A DNA stretch of 64,000 nt, from NCBI GenBank assembly GCA_905182995.1, contig CAJJDP010000001.1:62001-126000 (forward strand). Direction: 5' to 3'. The notes beneath the pieces were generated by a model that had not been told where the DNA came from, did not search any database, and was given only the letters and a program-made list of their open reading frames with translations. The position numbers and the translations under genes were made by a program. This document shows, one piece after another, positions 48,039 to 59,788 of the stretch (positions within the stretch are counted from its first letter, which is position 1; each line of letters opens with the position of its first letter). Source of the DNA: Paramecium octaurelia (lineage: Eukaryota; Ciliophora; Oligohymenophorea; Peniculida; Parameciidae).

Positions 48039-48992
48039 TCAAGAACATATCAATTTTAAATTTCGATTTAAAAACTACTATAATATATAATAATTTAATA
48101 TTTTCAAATTCACTTTTTATTTGTTGATTCCTCCTCGCTTGATAAGATATTATTCTAATAAGCTAAAATGGTATTTTAAATTCTTATTACTCTCAATCAA
48201 ATATTGCACTAGAAATCCATTCTCTTGAACAAAGTTAATTGCTTTTTTGTATGATTTCCCTGAGAAATTAAGGATTCTCGCTACATCTTCATCATTGACA
48301 TTTGGAAAATTCTACGAGATGATATTGAATAATTTTTAGACTGTCTCAAATATATTATATTAAGTACATTTCTCCTCATTTTTAGTGTAAACCCTGATTA
48401 AACGCGTTTTTACATTTGATTGGGGAAATGCAATTAGTTGCCGCTATCTTCCTATTTGAACTTGCTTTGCTATCTTTGGTTGGATACGAGTAGGTTCCTT
48501 GCGAATTTTCTAAGGCTTCTTCTTCTGCTTTGGTGATTAGAAAGTCTCATAATGCATTTATCGCATTGTCTTCTTAAAATTTAAACCTTTTGAGACTCTT
48601 CTTGGAAGTTAAGGAGAAGCAGAAGACTCATAATCATACACCCTTCCTTAACTTTCCAACTAATCCAAGTCCAAGATCTTAGGCTGCTTTTTGGGTTGAG
48701 GAGGTGGTTTTGCAACAGGTTTTGGAGCTTCTTCCTATGGTTTTGGAGGCACCTCCTCCTCATCACTCGAAATTGTTATAACCACCTTTGTCTATTGCTG
48801 CTTTTGATGATGCAATGGATCAGGCATCACGACAGGAGTAATCTATCTCGGAAAAAACATTGCTTGATGAGTATTGTATGCAAAAGGATGAGAAAATTAA
48901 TAAGGCATAGGCAGAGAATTATAGAAAATAGGGTAATTTTATAGAGGTCTAAAGTTTTGTGCAATTTGATTTTAATGATCCTAAGGGTTCAT
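48039..48992 (-). CDS. Pro/Gln-rich protein with SUMO-interaction-like motif
   Basis: A 317-residue protein with no intron. The N-terminus is Pro/Gln/His-rich and disordered. Around residue 80 is VVITISSDEEEVP, a textbook SUMO-interacting motif layout: a hydrophobic V-V-I-T-I core followed by Ser and acidic residues. It is followed by PPKP-type proline repeats and a basic segment. The C-terminal 110 residues are helical (DEDVARILNFSGKSYKKAIN, UBA-like in feel). Together this suggests a nuclear regulator that reads SUMO and perhaps ubiquitin; this is inference from motifs. Confidence 0.68.
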
Positions 48993-49203
48993 TTTCCTTT
49001 TGTAATTTTTAATATTATTTAATCATAAAAGAAATTCCAAGATTTATTTTGTTAAGTTAGTGAAGTTTTTAAATGCACATAACATACGCATTATCACTCA
49101 AGAGTAATAAAGGGAAGCCAAGACGTCATAAATCAAAGAAAATAATTAATATTAATATTATCAACATGAGGAATTTTATTTTTTTAATAATATAAATTAA
49201 TTA

Positions 49204-51066
49204 TCAATTTTTTTTATGTAATTTTATTAATGACTAAATATCTTCTAAAACTTTAATTTTTTATTAATTCTGCAATTCAACCTATTTTTACGATTAAAAT
49301 TAAATTTATTAAGCCTAACAATCATATTATTTGAATTTATCATCCAACTAAAATATATGAACATTTATACAATCTTTATAGTATGTCTCAGACTTTATAA
49401 TTATTATTTATATTTCTGACATTTTTCCTATTGCTTTTATGTCTCAAGTTCTGACTATTTTACTTTCTACTTAAGATCATTCTCCTTCTTGATTTATTCT
49501 TGTAATTGCTCTTGAGCATTTAGACCTTATTCAACCAAATCATCTATTTTCTTCTCAATTTCATCCATTTATTTTTCATGCTATTATTTACACCCTAAAT
49601 GATTGTCCTCTAGATTTCTAACGTAATTTTACAATTAGACAACTGAATCAGATAAGTTTTGATTATCGTCTTTAAGCTAGTGATGATATATATATCATAC
49701 TTATTCTATCCTTATCTACTCTTAAGAAGATTATTATTCCATTAAATTAATTTGACTTCGTAAATTTGAACTTATCTGCTTCCATTTTGATATCTCTAAA
49801 TGTAAACATTATATTTTTTCTTCTTAATTCAATAATTTTTATGCTTGTTAATCAGTCACCTGTTTCAATTCATTATTAAATTACTATAAATTTTTGATAT
49901 CATATTCTTGAATTTCTCTATTTTTCACATCATTGTCTATTTTCCTTTATAAATCCAATATTGTCTACTATAACTACTCGATCTTTAGCTTAGTTTGATT
50001 CGATTTTTGTTTTTTTTGATTTAATATATCTTGAAATTAGTCTTAATATTTTTTTGATTCTTTTTCAAGGTTTAAAAGTGTTTATTGAGTGTTTTCAGAA
50101 ACTTACTTTAGTTTTTCCTAGCATTCTTCAAATTTTATTATATATTACTATGTTTATGCTTTTTGATATTGCAACTCTTTATTTAAACAGTCAATTTATT
50201 TTTAGTTGTCCTCATCTCTAAAACGAAAATCCTATACCAATTGATCAAAGTATTTGATTTAAGCTTCTTTTTATTGTGTTTCTTCCAAAAGTTACATTTT
50301 TTCCTCTTCTAATCCTCTATTTTACGCCTCTTAATTCTTACTATGTACTATTAATTAAATAGTTGTACATTTCAGATGAAAAATCTTCACACAGTCTTTA
50401 CACTCGTTCCAATTCTTTAGCAAAATTTTATCCTTACTCATCAAATTATGTTTCTTGTTCTTTTAGTTACTCTTTTAACAATTAAATTTTATCTTTCTTC
50501 AATAATAATTTCTGCTGTGAGTCATACTATTATTACTACAACTCTTCAATTATTTTTTCTTATCCTTCACATTTTAGTCTATTCTCCTTAGCACTGTTTT
50601 CTACTTTGTAAAATGAATCCTAAATAGACTTTAATTCATATTCTAATGATTTGATGTGCTTTTCTCTTTGATTCACTTTAATTTCCAACTCTCTATTTAC
50701 TTACATATAATCTTTTAGGGTCATCTAATTTAGATAGAGATCACTACTTTTAATTCTTTATTCAAAATTCTCAATCTTTCTTACTTTTCCTTTTCTTACA
50801 ATTCTTTAGCATTTAAGGTTTCTCTAAGTCTACTTATCCTCTCAATTGAATGATTATTTTTTTCTCTTGATGAACTCTCTCTATTGAGTATTGATAGAAG
50901 ATTACTCATCATTGAAATTAATTCTGCTTTGTCGAGATCTTGTTTGATAGACAGTAACTGGCTGAGAGATGGTTTGTTCTGTTTGGATCATTTATTCTAG
51001 TTACTGGCTGGTCTTTTTGTAGCGTTCGATTAATTTGTTGAAATTTTTTTCTAAACGATTTTCCAT
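49204..51066 (-). CDS. Long coiled-coil protein
   Basis: A 580-residue protein, continuous Leu/Gln/Glu/Lys heptads from about residue 60 to the end, with a short basic N-terminus. Five introns: 50881-50905 (25), 50725-50747 (23), 50317-50341 (25), 49677-49700 (24, containing an in-frame TGA) and 49348-49370 (23 nt); only with all five does the coiled coil remain in one frame to the TGA at 49204. Such proteins are commonly basal-body or cortical scaffolds in ciliates; no specific family was recognised. Confidence 0.78.
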
Positions 51067-51442
51067 TAAATATATATAAAGAATCAAATTATCAGGGTTC
51101 AGTGAGACTCTCCTTTCTGATCACTTATGAATTGCACATTATACTGCCTGAATATATAATTTCTCGACCTCTGATATATAAATAGAATATAAAACAGTAA
51201 ATTAAAAATGTGACTCATCACTTTTGAAATAAACTCTTGGTTGCCTACTCTACCTTTTAATTAAAACTATAAAACGATCAATTTAAATTTTTTATATGAA
51301 TTTTTAGATATTTCAGTTTATTTTATTGAACTTGTAAAGCATTATATAAATTATTGTTTGATTTCTAAGTTTAATAATTTAAATAATGTCGATTAAATTA
51401 GCATATTTATTACTCTTATTGGTATTGAAATATATAATTTAA
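51067..51442. other. AT-rich intergenic region
   Basis: 376 bp between two same-strand genes; I see nothing in it. Confidence 0.45.
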
Positions 51443-52906
51443 TCAAGATGCAGTTCCTCTTTCTAAATTGGCTTTAATATCTGCAGCATAATCTCCAAAG
51501 AATCTCTCTAATTTTTTATTAAAGATCCTATTTCTATCATTGATATATGTCACTGGTTGATCTTCATTGAATCTCCTTCTTCTTGAAAACTCTTTTCTCC
51601 TCTCTTATTAATTTGCTATATCAGCACTCAGTCTCTCCAAAGCTTCATTAGTAGGTACAAACTCCTAATTGCTTTCTAAGAATTAATAACAATTAAATAC
51701 CCATTTATTGCTTATACTTTCCTTCATTTTTTGCTAAAGTGGTGCATCTTTTCTTATAAGCATTATATTTAGCATCCTCGTTAAATACATCCCATCCAAA
51801 ATATTCTTTTTTTTTTTCTTATTCTTCATCATGTTTAACAGTCATTCTATTCAAATAATCCTTATCCTCATCTATTTATTTGAATTTAAGTTCTTATTTC
51901 TCTGCTTCCTTTTTAATAAGATATTTTCCTTTTCTTAAGTTTTTATCATATTAAGCATCAGTATTTTACCTTTCCTCGTTTAAAACTGCCTTGTCATTTA
52001 ATACTTTAGACTGTTAGATTTTCTTTATCTATTCCAAAAACTTTTCTTTATATTTTATAAATTATTTCCCTTCAAATTAGTCTAATTATTCTTATGAATC
52101 ATGTTCTTACTGCTAATCTTCTGTTGTTTTCCTTAATAGCTCATCAACCAACAATTAATTGTTCTTTTCTTCTTCACTTTCTTGACCTTATTACTTATAC
52201 TTTTCAGGATTCAATGCTTATAGTTTTTATTCTTCCTCCTTATCCAACTCATCCAAATATTCTTATCCATATAATGCCTTTAATCTATCTCTATGGATTT
52301 CATCCATAATCTCCTTTTTAAAAGGATCGCAAATCAACCAATTCTTAGATTCCGAGACCTCTCCGCAATTGATAATAATCACTGGAATTTTTGGTCTATC
52401 TTACATATCTACAGGCACCTGACCTACTCTTTTGATTACTTCGATGCCATCAATCACCTATCCAAATACAACATGTTTTCCATCTAAATGGGGACATGGT
52501 TTTAAAGTAATAAAAAACTGAGAATTATTTGTATTTCTTCCTCTGTTTGCCATAGATAACAAACCTGCACATGCATGTCTTCTTGAAAAATTCTCGTCCA
52601 CAAAGGTTTAACCATATATAGAAGCACCCTAAAATTTTTAAATGATTATACTTAAGTTCCATCATTGTTTATAATGTCGCCGCCTTGAATCAACATATTA
52701 TCTGCTATTCTAAAGACATTTGTATTTAAATAATGCAATTTTTTCGATTTTTTTGCCATTCCCACATTACCATATTCACCTGTACATAGACCTCTGAAGT
52801 TTTCTGCCGTTTTGGATGTCACATCATTGAACAATTCAAAGATAACTCTACCAGCTGCCTAAGTACCTATTTGAAAGTCTAAAAAGACTTATGGATATCT
52901 GCTCAT
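51443..52906 (-). CDS. Cyclophilin-SYF2 fusion protein (peptidyl-prolyl isomerase + splicing factor)
   Basis: A 471-residue protein. Residues 1-175 are a cyclophilin domain ([63 protein letters not shown]). The usual FHR of the active site appears as FRI, so isomerase activity may be reduced. A Gln/Glu/Lys coiled linker follows. From about residue 345 comes SYF2: [60 protein letters not shown] and [10 protein letters not shown] at the very end. SYF2 belongs to the NTC/Prp19-linked spliceosome. Introns: 52629-52651 (23) and 51676-51700 (25 nt). One ORF spans both domains without a stop. Confidence 0.93.
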
Positions 52907-53399
52907 AATTAATTTAATGAATGAGTCTTCTCATTTGTATTAAATTATTACTTAAATACAAAGTTAATAGAAAAATAAATAACATCTGTCTATTCCCGAA
53001 CTATAAATTACTAAATATCAACATAATTGAATACTACCTACTGGGAGTAAATTTAAGAATTGTATTTTCCTTTAAATTTTAGCATAAATCTAAAAGTAAA
53101 GATTTTAAATATAATACAAGTTCTTTGAGATATTATAATTTAGATTAATATTGGATTATTAAACAATCAGAATATTATGTTAATTTAATATAGAGACTTT
53201 AAATCAAAAACTTTATCTGAACTAAGTTATAGGTTAATAATAATATGTTATATAGATTTCTTAAAAAAAGGCTTTTCTTAACTGAAATCAATAAGAAAAA
53301 TAAGACATTTAGCTGAATCGAATGAAATCAGCCAAAATGGATCGATAAAAAAGATTTAATAAATTATTGGCAAAAGTCTATTATTTATACTGAAGTATT
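52907..53399. other. AT-rich intergenic region
   Basis: About 490 bp between same-strand genes; no coding or RNA signal was seen. Confidence 0.45.
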
Positions 53400-54526
53400 T
53401 CATAAAAATTAGGTCATTTCTGGCATCACCTCGATATTCTTGGTTTGGCGATTTTATGATTGAAATTCTACGTGGGATTACATTCTTTAAGAAAAGAACT
53501 TGACAACACTTTCCTTTTGATATTCATCTCTTCCTTCCTGAGTCAAAGTCCGTTTTTCTAAAATGGCTTATTAGGCTTTTTTAGATGAATAAAGTGATTC
53601 ATCTTTCTTATTCATATCTGGATTGCTTTAAATTTAACTTCCTTATTTTTCATTCTCTTTTATTGAAAGTACAGGTTTGTTCTCCTGGTCTTTATTGGTC
53701 TTAACATCGTTGCTTTTTTTTTCCTGATTATTGATACAATTGATTTCTGATGAATGAGAAGGCTAAACTTTTTTTTTTTTCTTACTAACTATGAAGTCGT
53801 ATGTTGAAATTCCTTTTTCATAAAGGTATGCATGAAGTACAATTAATTGTAATTGGAAGATGGATGCGGCAATTTCAAGAACCAAGAAGATAACTGTTAT
53901 AATTAGTATTTGCTTTGATTGGTTTGAGTAGATCTTAAATAAGGTTAAAATTTACAGTTGATGTTTATAGTCCCTATTAATGGTATTGATATATCACTCT
54001 CCCATTAACAATAATAGAATATAAGAAGAAGAGGAAGATGGATCCAATCATTCCGATGAATGGTTTATAATTTTTACCACCTATACAGTTGTTGATCCAC
54101 ATACAATGATGGTCAAAATCTTCGCAACACCTAATAGAAATTGTAAACTACCTATCACATTATTTACAATGTTTCGATGTTTCTTTGACATAGGCAAAGC
54201 AAATTTCACAAAATTGGTTGAGTTGGTGTTCCTCGTAGTCAAAGAATTCCCTAATTCTTCAAGATTAATACCCTCTATTATTTTATTATTAAATGACAAA
54301 ACTATCAGTTGGATCACTAATAGTGGTTTTTAAACTAAAATACATAGAAATCCAGACCAAAAACGAGAAGATTATGTAATGTGCAATCTAAAGATGATAA
54401 TGATATTACATTGTCTTCAAGAATGTAGGTGTGGGTGAACGTAAGGACGACATTTAAAATGAAGAGGATATAGGTGGATATTTGCAGGAGAGTTGGAAAT
54501 TAGGAACAACCGCTTCTGGCATTCAT
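53400..54526 (-). CDS. DHHC-type protein S-palmitoyltransferase
   Basis: A 346-residue protein. Two N-terminal membrane segments, then the cysteine-rich domain FCEICFAYVKETSKHCKQCD and the catalytic DFDHHCMWINNCIGGKNY, then two more segments (IGSIFLFFLYSIIV, ILIITVIFLVLEIAASIF). The cytosolic tail is Lys/Ser/Gln-rich with a K5 run encoded by an A12 tract. It transfers palmitate to cysteines of target proteins, usually at Golgi or plasma membrane. Introns: 54388-54409 (22), 54251-54271 (21), 54131-54151 (21 nt, stopless 3n; removal places the last cysteines correctly) and 53934-53955 (22 nt, AAG acceptor). Confidence 0.93.
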
Positions 54527-54736
54527 AATAATATAATTTATATATTCGTAACTCTTCTTAAAAATATTATATTCACAATTTATAAATAAATAAGGATTGG
54601 GAATGAGATATCGATTAATTATGCAAAAGTTCTAATGAATTTTAAAAATTCTTTCTAGAACCTAAAAAAGAGTAGTTTCTGAAAGTCTGTATCATATTTC
54701 CGAAAATAAAATGATAATTTTGTATTAAATAAAATT
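54527..54736. promoter_or_regulatory. Divergent promoter region
   Basis: 210 bp of AT-rich DNA between the DHHC and MFS transporter starts. Confidence 0.45.
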
Positions 54737-56291
54737 ATGAATTAAATTGAACCTTCTGATAAAGCTCCTCAAGAGAGAAAGGTCTTTAGAGGAGTAATAA
54801 AACTGTACCCAGACATCTCACACACGAATTACTTCTGTTCATTGTGCCACTATTTTGTCATGACATTTATCTTCGTAAGTGTCGAAAGTCTCTAACCGTT
54901 GCTGTTCAATTAGAGATATGGCATCCATCCAAAAGATGCTGGCATGTGTAAGCATTTAATATAATTTAGAAAATGGATACATGTTGCTGATAGATATAGC
55001 AACAAAGTGTATATTCGCCCCTATTGTAGGAATATTGAGTGATAAGGTTGGAAGAGTGCCAGTACTACAGATGGGTATTATTTTGACAGCACTCTCAATC
55101 AGCAGCATGGGATTCGCAGAAGACATCTATCCACAATATTGTATATCCAGAGTATTCATAATATCTCAATTAGATCCAATATGCCATAGGAGCAATCACA
55201 CTAGCCACTATTCCTTTCCTAGGAGACTATGTGCTTGATTCAACCAAAGGAAAAGCCTCAGCAATAAATGTAATACTGGCTGCCTTTGGAGCATTGTTCT
55301 CAGCCACAGTAATCACAAAACTATTGACTTAAAGTTTTTCTCTCAGAACCACTTATATTGTTGTGGGATGCTCATTCCTATGTCTTGGTTTACTCTACAC
55401 TTTAGGGTTAAAAAAAGGATTACATTTTAAAAAAGAACGAAAAACCTATAAGAATGCTGCTCCTCTTAGAGAAGACTTGATCGAGAGAAGCATTTGTCCT
55501 TATCAGAACATCAAGTAAATTCAAGATGAGGACTTTGATTACATCGATTATGAGAAAGAAGTCAGAGCTCTAAATCAAATCAAACAAGAATCTTCTTGTG
55601 GAGCTGCTATGAAGATAGCTTTGTTGGCTGGAAAGAATATTTGGATATTTTAAGGGTACGTGACCAATTTCTTGGGAAGAGGAGACTCCATCCTACTCAC
55701 TTTGTCATTACAGATATGGAGTCAATAATTTGTGGAGGACAATTTAAATGATGATGATGCTTACAAAGAAGCCAGTATTTAAGTATTCATATTGTCTCTA
55801 TTTAAAATCATAGGCTTAAACCCTCTCTGGAGTGACTTATGCTGTCATCATGGTAGGAGCTATCTTTTATGGCATTTTATTTGAGAAGGTTTCCAAAAAC
55901 AAATTGCTTTTCATAATGTTTAGTCTTACCATGATTGGATGCTTTTTAATGAATTTTGCACCCAACCCAAAAAGTCCTTATACTTTCCTCATTATGGCCA
56001 TCTTGGGAAGTGGAATGTCTGGACTCTATACTGGTGCATTATACTTTGTCAATAAGTACGCTTATTCTGAATTTAGAGGGTATTATCCATCAATATCATA
56101 GGTACATCTCCGGATTAGCTAATGTATTTAGTGTTTTAGGAATATTAATTTGTTCATTTGTAGGAGGAGTGCTTTAGGATCACTGGAGCAAAATAGCACC
56201 ATTTAACCTTTTTGGATTCATGTCCCTTTTAGGACTTATCTTAGTAATTTGGAGTTACTATGCCTTATATTAAAGTAGAAGTGTAAAATGA
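54737..56291 (+). CDS. Major facilitator superfamily transporter
   Basis: A 485-residue protein with about twelve membrane segments and a central cytosolic loop rich in Glu/Lys/Asp. The MFS signature between segments 2 and 3 is present as GILSDKVGRVPVLQMG. The second half starts around LLAGKNIWIF and has its own related loop (LFEKVSKNKLLFIM). Four introns: 54948-54969 (22), 55152-55173 (22), 55783-55813 (31, the longest placed here) and 56080-56101 (22 nt). The substrate cannot be told from the sequence. Confidence 0.88.
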
Positions 56292-56664
56292 ATAATATAA
56301 TTAATATTGTAATGTCCTATAAACCATTTTAATAATCTTTATTTATTAATTATTCTCACTTTTTGTTAAGAATATTATTGATTTATATATTAATAATACT
56401 CGAATGAGAGATTGAAATTGAGAGTATTATTAGTTAGAATGATTGGGAATAATATCTCTTATGTAAATTTAGATATTACTCTCATGTAATTACAATAAAT
56501 AATATTATAGTAAGGTACTATAATAAAATAGGAATGGGATACAAGAATTTAAAAGAATAAACTAATGTTTATCATTAATAATAAATTTACTTATATAATA
56601 TTATTAATATAAGATCGTTTATTTAAATGATACAATAATTTTGTTATTTTTCAATTATATCCAA
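56292..56664. other. Convergent AT-rich spacer
   Basis: 373 bp between the stops of the transporter and the desaturase. It has short runs of repeated aataatatt-type sequence but no gene. Confidence 0.45.
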
Positions 56665-58206
56665 TCATTCCATTTTGGCAAAACCAACAAATTTATTTTG
56701 CTTACCCATGTTTTTTAAATGATTAAAATGACCATTCCATGCTTCCTTGAATCCTGGAAGGAGGTTATATTTAAGATTATATTTTTTACAAACCTCTAAA
56801 ACTATAGGAGCTATTTCTGGATATAAATATTGACTCACTCCTGGGAATAGATGATGAATGACTTAATAATTCAAGGCTCCACATAAGTAAGTCATGAACC
56901 AATTACCATGACTATAATCCACTGAGCTCTTAATTTATAAAACTGCCCATTCTATTGGCCATTGTTCATTAGTACCATTTTTAGCCACCTTATCCATATT
57001 ATTATAGAAGAATTCAGCTTCATCTGACACATGAGAAACCTAGAAATTAATAGCCAACCAATATCCAGTTATGAATTCCACATAAATGAAAAGGAACCAA
57101 AATTAGGATTAACTCATCCCAAAAACTTGAACAGGCAAATAATATCTCCAAAACAGCCATAGTAGTTTACTGCTAGCTTATCTTAATTTGTCCTGTAAAG
57201 ATATTGGATTAACTTTAACAGGACCATCGGTTTCCTTTAAAAATATTTCAAAAACATCATAATATCTAGATCTTAAGGATAATAAACCATATAAAATAGG
57301 CATGTACAAATGCTAATATTTATACATAGCACACCAAATTTGCTCTTTTACAAGTCGTCTAACATCTCCTTCTTTCAATTAAGGGATATCTGGGTCAGAT
57401 CCCATAATATTTGTATATTAATGATGTCCAATGACATGTTAATTCTACCAAGCAACCATAGATGATCCAGATATATAATCTAAGGTTAGTCTACCAAAGA
57501 ACCACCACCACTTTTCATTATTCCCAACAGCTCCATGAGATGCATCATGCATTAGATGTAAAGTATTTAAAGCTTATAAAATACCAAATATGGTGCCGAT
57601 TAAAATTCTTTTGGTTAAGCAAAATTAATCACTTACAAATGTTAGATAAAATGTGTAAAAGAAACAAGTCCACAAAGGAATTGCTCTGATGAGTCCTGGA
57701 ATTGGGGTTTTCGGATTTATGCCTTTGGACTAAAAATATTTCTTAACTCTCTCAGTGCATTCCTTATAAAATCCAGAGTCTGGTTTGAAAGTTGGCCACT
57801 CAGTAGTCAAAAGATCTCCAATCACATATTTCTCGAGTAATTTCTCAGGTTTATCAGAAAAGGGATGGTATGATTGAAATGCAAGAGTAGCATCTCTTCC
57901 ACAATTCAACAATAAAAATTCTCTTCCTCCAGGATGGCTGTTCAAAAATGAGGTAACATCATATACTTTTCCCTTAATTGCTACGTAGGCTGAAGATTGA
58001 TTGTCATGCTTCTTCAATTCTTACCAAGTTAATTTTTAATTTTTAGCCAACTCTTTCTATTGAGGTATTTTTTTTTAGCTATCCAAATATAATGAATAGA
58101 CTTCGGCTATGATAGCAAAGAGTGGCACTAATTTGAATAGTCCATCAAAAATGAAGAGAGCTAATAGGAGAAACAAAATGCCAAATTAAGTTATGATACC
58201 TTCCAT
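56665..58206 (-). CDS. Cytochrome-b5-fused front-end fatty acid desaturase
   Basis: A 513-residue protein with no intron. An N-terminal membrane segment is followed by a cytochrome b5 domain with heme histidines His91 (SHPGG) and His114 (QSYHPF). The desaturase domain has three histidine boxes: HDASHGA, HVIGHHQYTN and QVIHHLFPG. The Gln opening the third box and the fused b5 are the hallmarks of delta-4/5/6 front-end desaturases, ER enzymes of polyunsaturated fatty acid synthesis (a sphingolipid delta-8 desaturase is the main alternative). The divergent neighbour starts 45 bp away, and a b5 reductase gene lies 0.8 kb beyond. Confidence 0.93.
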
Positions 58207-58251
58207 AATTTAAATTAATTTCCAATAAATAATATACTGTAATTAAATTTA
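58207..58251. promoter_or_regulatory. 45-bp divergent promoter
   Basis: Only 45 bp of AT-rich DNA separate the ATGs of the desaturase (-) and mitochondrial bL9 (+), so both promoters and 5' UTRs must fit or overlap here. Confidence 0.5.
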
Positions 58252-58952
58252 ATGAAAAGGGGTTTACAATACTTCTTCTCAAAATAGAGAATGGAAATAT
58301 TTTTTTTAAAAGATTGCGTACAAGGGTTTTAAGGGGAAATACGCATTGTAAAACCAGGATTTTTTGAGAAATATCTCTTCCCAATGGCCTTAGCATATTA
58401 GAATCTGCCAGGATATAGAAGAAGGTATTTAATTCAAAATTTGAATTGTAGATTATTACCTAACCTTGATGAAGAGAAGCTAGAACATAAAATTCAAAGA
58501 AGAAAGGATATTAAATTGTTTTAACAAAAAATTGCAGGAATCCATTTAGAATTTGTACGACCTCCTAAGTTTTCAAATCCAAGTCTTCTTAAAGATCCAA
58601 TAGATGACAAATTAATTATTGAGGAAGTTCAATAAAGATTCAAATTACAAGTATTATTCAAGCGTATTTACCATAGATTACAAAAAATCATTTATTGTCT
58701 ATGGTTAACAAAATAAATACCTATGGATAATTTACATTATAAATTGAAAACTTCTACAGTCCAGAATTGCAAGATTATACAACATTTCAAATTACAGTAG
58801 TGACCAAAAAACCTATTATGAAAGTCTAAAAATTAATTGATGAAGTGGCCACCAAGGATGAATAAAACAAAGACGAGAATAAAGATAAATAGGATTAGAA
58901 GGTTGTAAAATAAGGAAAAGAAAAAGAAAAGGAAAAGGAAACCTAAAAGTGA
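58252..58952 (+). CDS. Mitochondrial ribosomal protein bL9-like
   Basis: A 224-residue protein. The N-terminus (MKRGLQYFFSKQ) is a short basic-aromatic mitochondrial presequence. It is followed by IFFLKDCVQGFQGEIRIVKP and GFFEKYLFPMALAYQNLPG, which match the bL9 N-terminal RNA-binding domain (ilLkDv.glG..G....VK.GyarN.L.P.g.A). One intron at 58651-58676 (26 nt). The protein ends with a strongly Lys/Glu tail (about 35 residues). An internal Met at 58291 would remove the presequence. The bL9 call rests on the N-terminal domain only. Confidence 0.75.
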
Positions 58953-58974
58953 AAAATTATTATAATATAAATAA

Positions 58975-59788
58975 ATGAGTTCTATAGATTACGATAAAAC
59001 CTTTGATGCCACTTTAGTGAAAAAAGACTAAATTACGCATGATACCTATTTGTTTGGTTTTTAGAGTGAGGTCGATATCTAATTAGAGCCAGCTGAACAT
59101 TTTCAGATCCTGTATATTTTTATTCTTTTATCCAAGAATGAAAGATTCAGATGGAATAGATATAAATAGAAACTATACTCCAATTCTTTCCTAATAGGTT
59201 TGTTTTGACTTTATAATTAGCGTTATTTTGAAGTGCCAATAAAAATCTATCCATTAGGATCCTTGACTCCTATTTTAGCAAAGTTGAGTATCAATAGTAA
59301 ATTATAAATGCAAAGGAAAATTGGCAAGTTAGCATATATGGGAGCTAATAAATTTATAATAGCGTAAAATAATTTTGTTATTAAGCCCAAAAATCAATAA
59401 ACAATTTTAAGTTTTTAAAACTATGTTAATGATTTGTGGAGGAACAGGTATTACACCGGCTTTCTCCATAATCAAGCATGTTTGCCAAAAGAAAGACCCA
59501 CTTCATATGCATCTATTATATGCAAACAAAACATCTTAGGATATTTTATTAAAAGATTAATTAACTAAGTTCCAAAATGAGTGTCCTAATTTAAAAGTCA
59601 CCCATATTTTAGATAAAGAACCAGGATATAAAGGATTATAAGGTTATGTAACTTTGGATGTGTTAAAATAAGTCTTCCCTTCGCCCAATAATGATACTAT
59701 AGGTACTTTTTGTGGGCCCACTGCTATGAATAAGGTTGTGGCTGAATTGTATAAGAACTACAACATATAAACTGTAGTGAAATTCTGA
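58975..59788 (+). CDS. NADH-cytochrome b5 reductase
   Basis: A 247-residue protein of the ferredoxin-reductase fold. The FAD site RNYTPI sits near residue 62, the NAD(P)H-binding ICGGTGITPAFSIIK near 135-150, and CGPTAMNKVV near the C-terminus; the end is Phe (VVKF), as in the family. It passes electrons from NADH to cytochrome b5 for desaturases. Introns: 59112-59136 (25 nt, AAG acceptor), 59198-59220 (23) and 59364-59385 (22 nt, AAG acceptor). It begins 22 bp after bL9 and has no obvious membrane anchor, so it may be soluble or peripherally bound. Confidence 0.92.

Noticed and set aside
53770..53783. Apparent frameshift at the A12 homopolymer in the DHHC gene
   Set aside because: Recounting gives exactly twelve A residues, which keeps the frame; no shift is needed.
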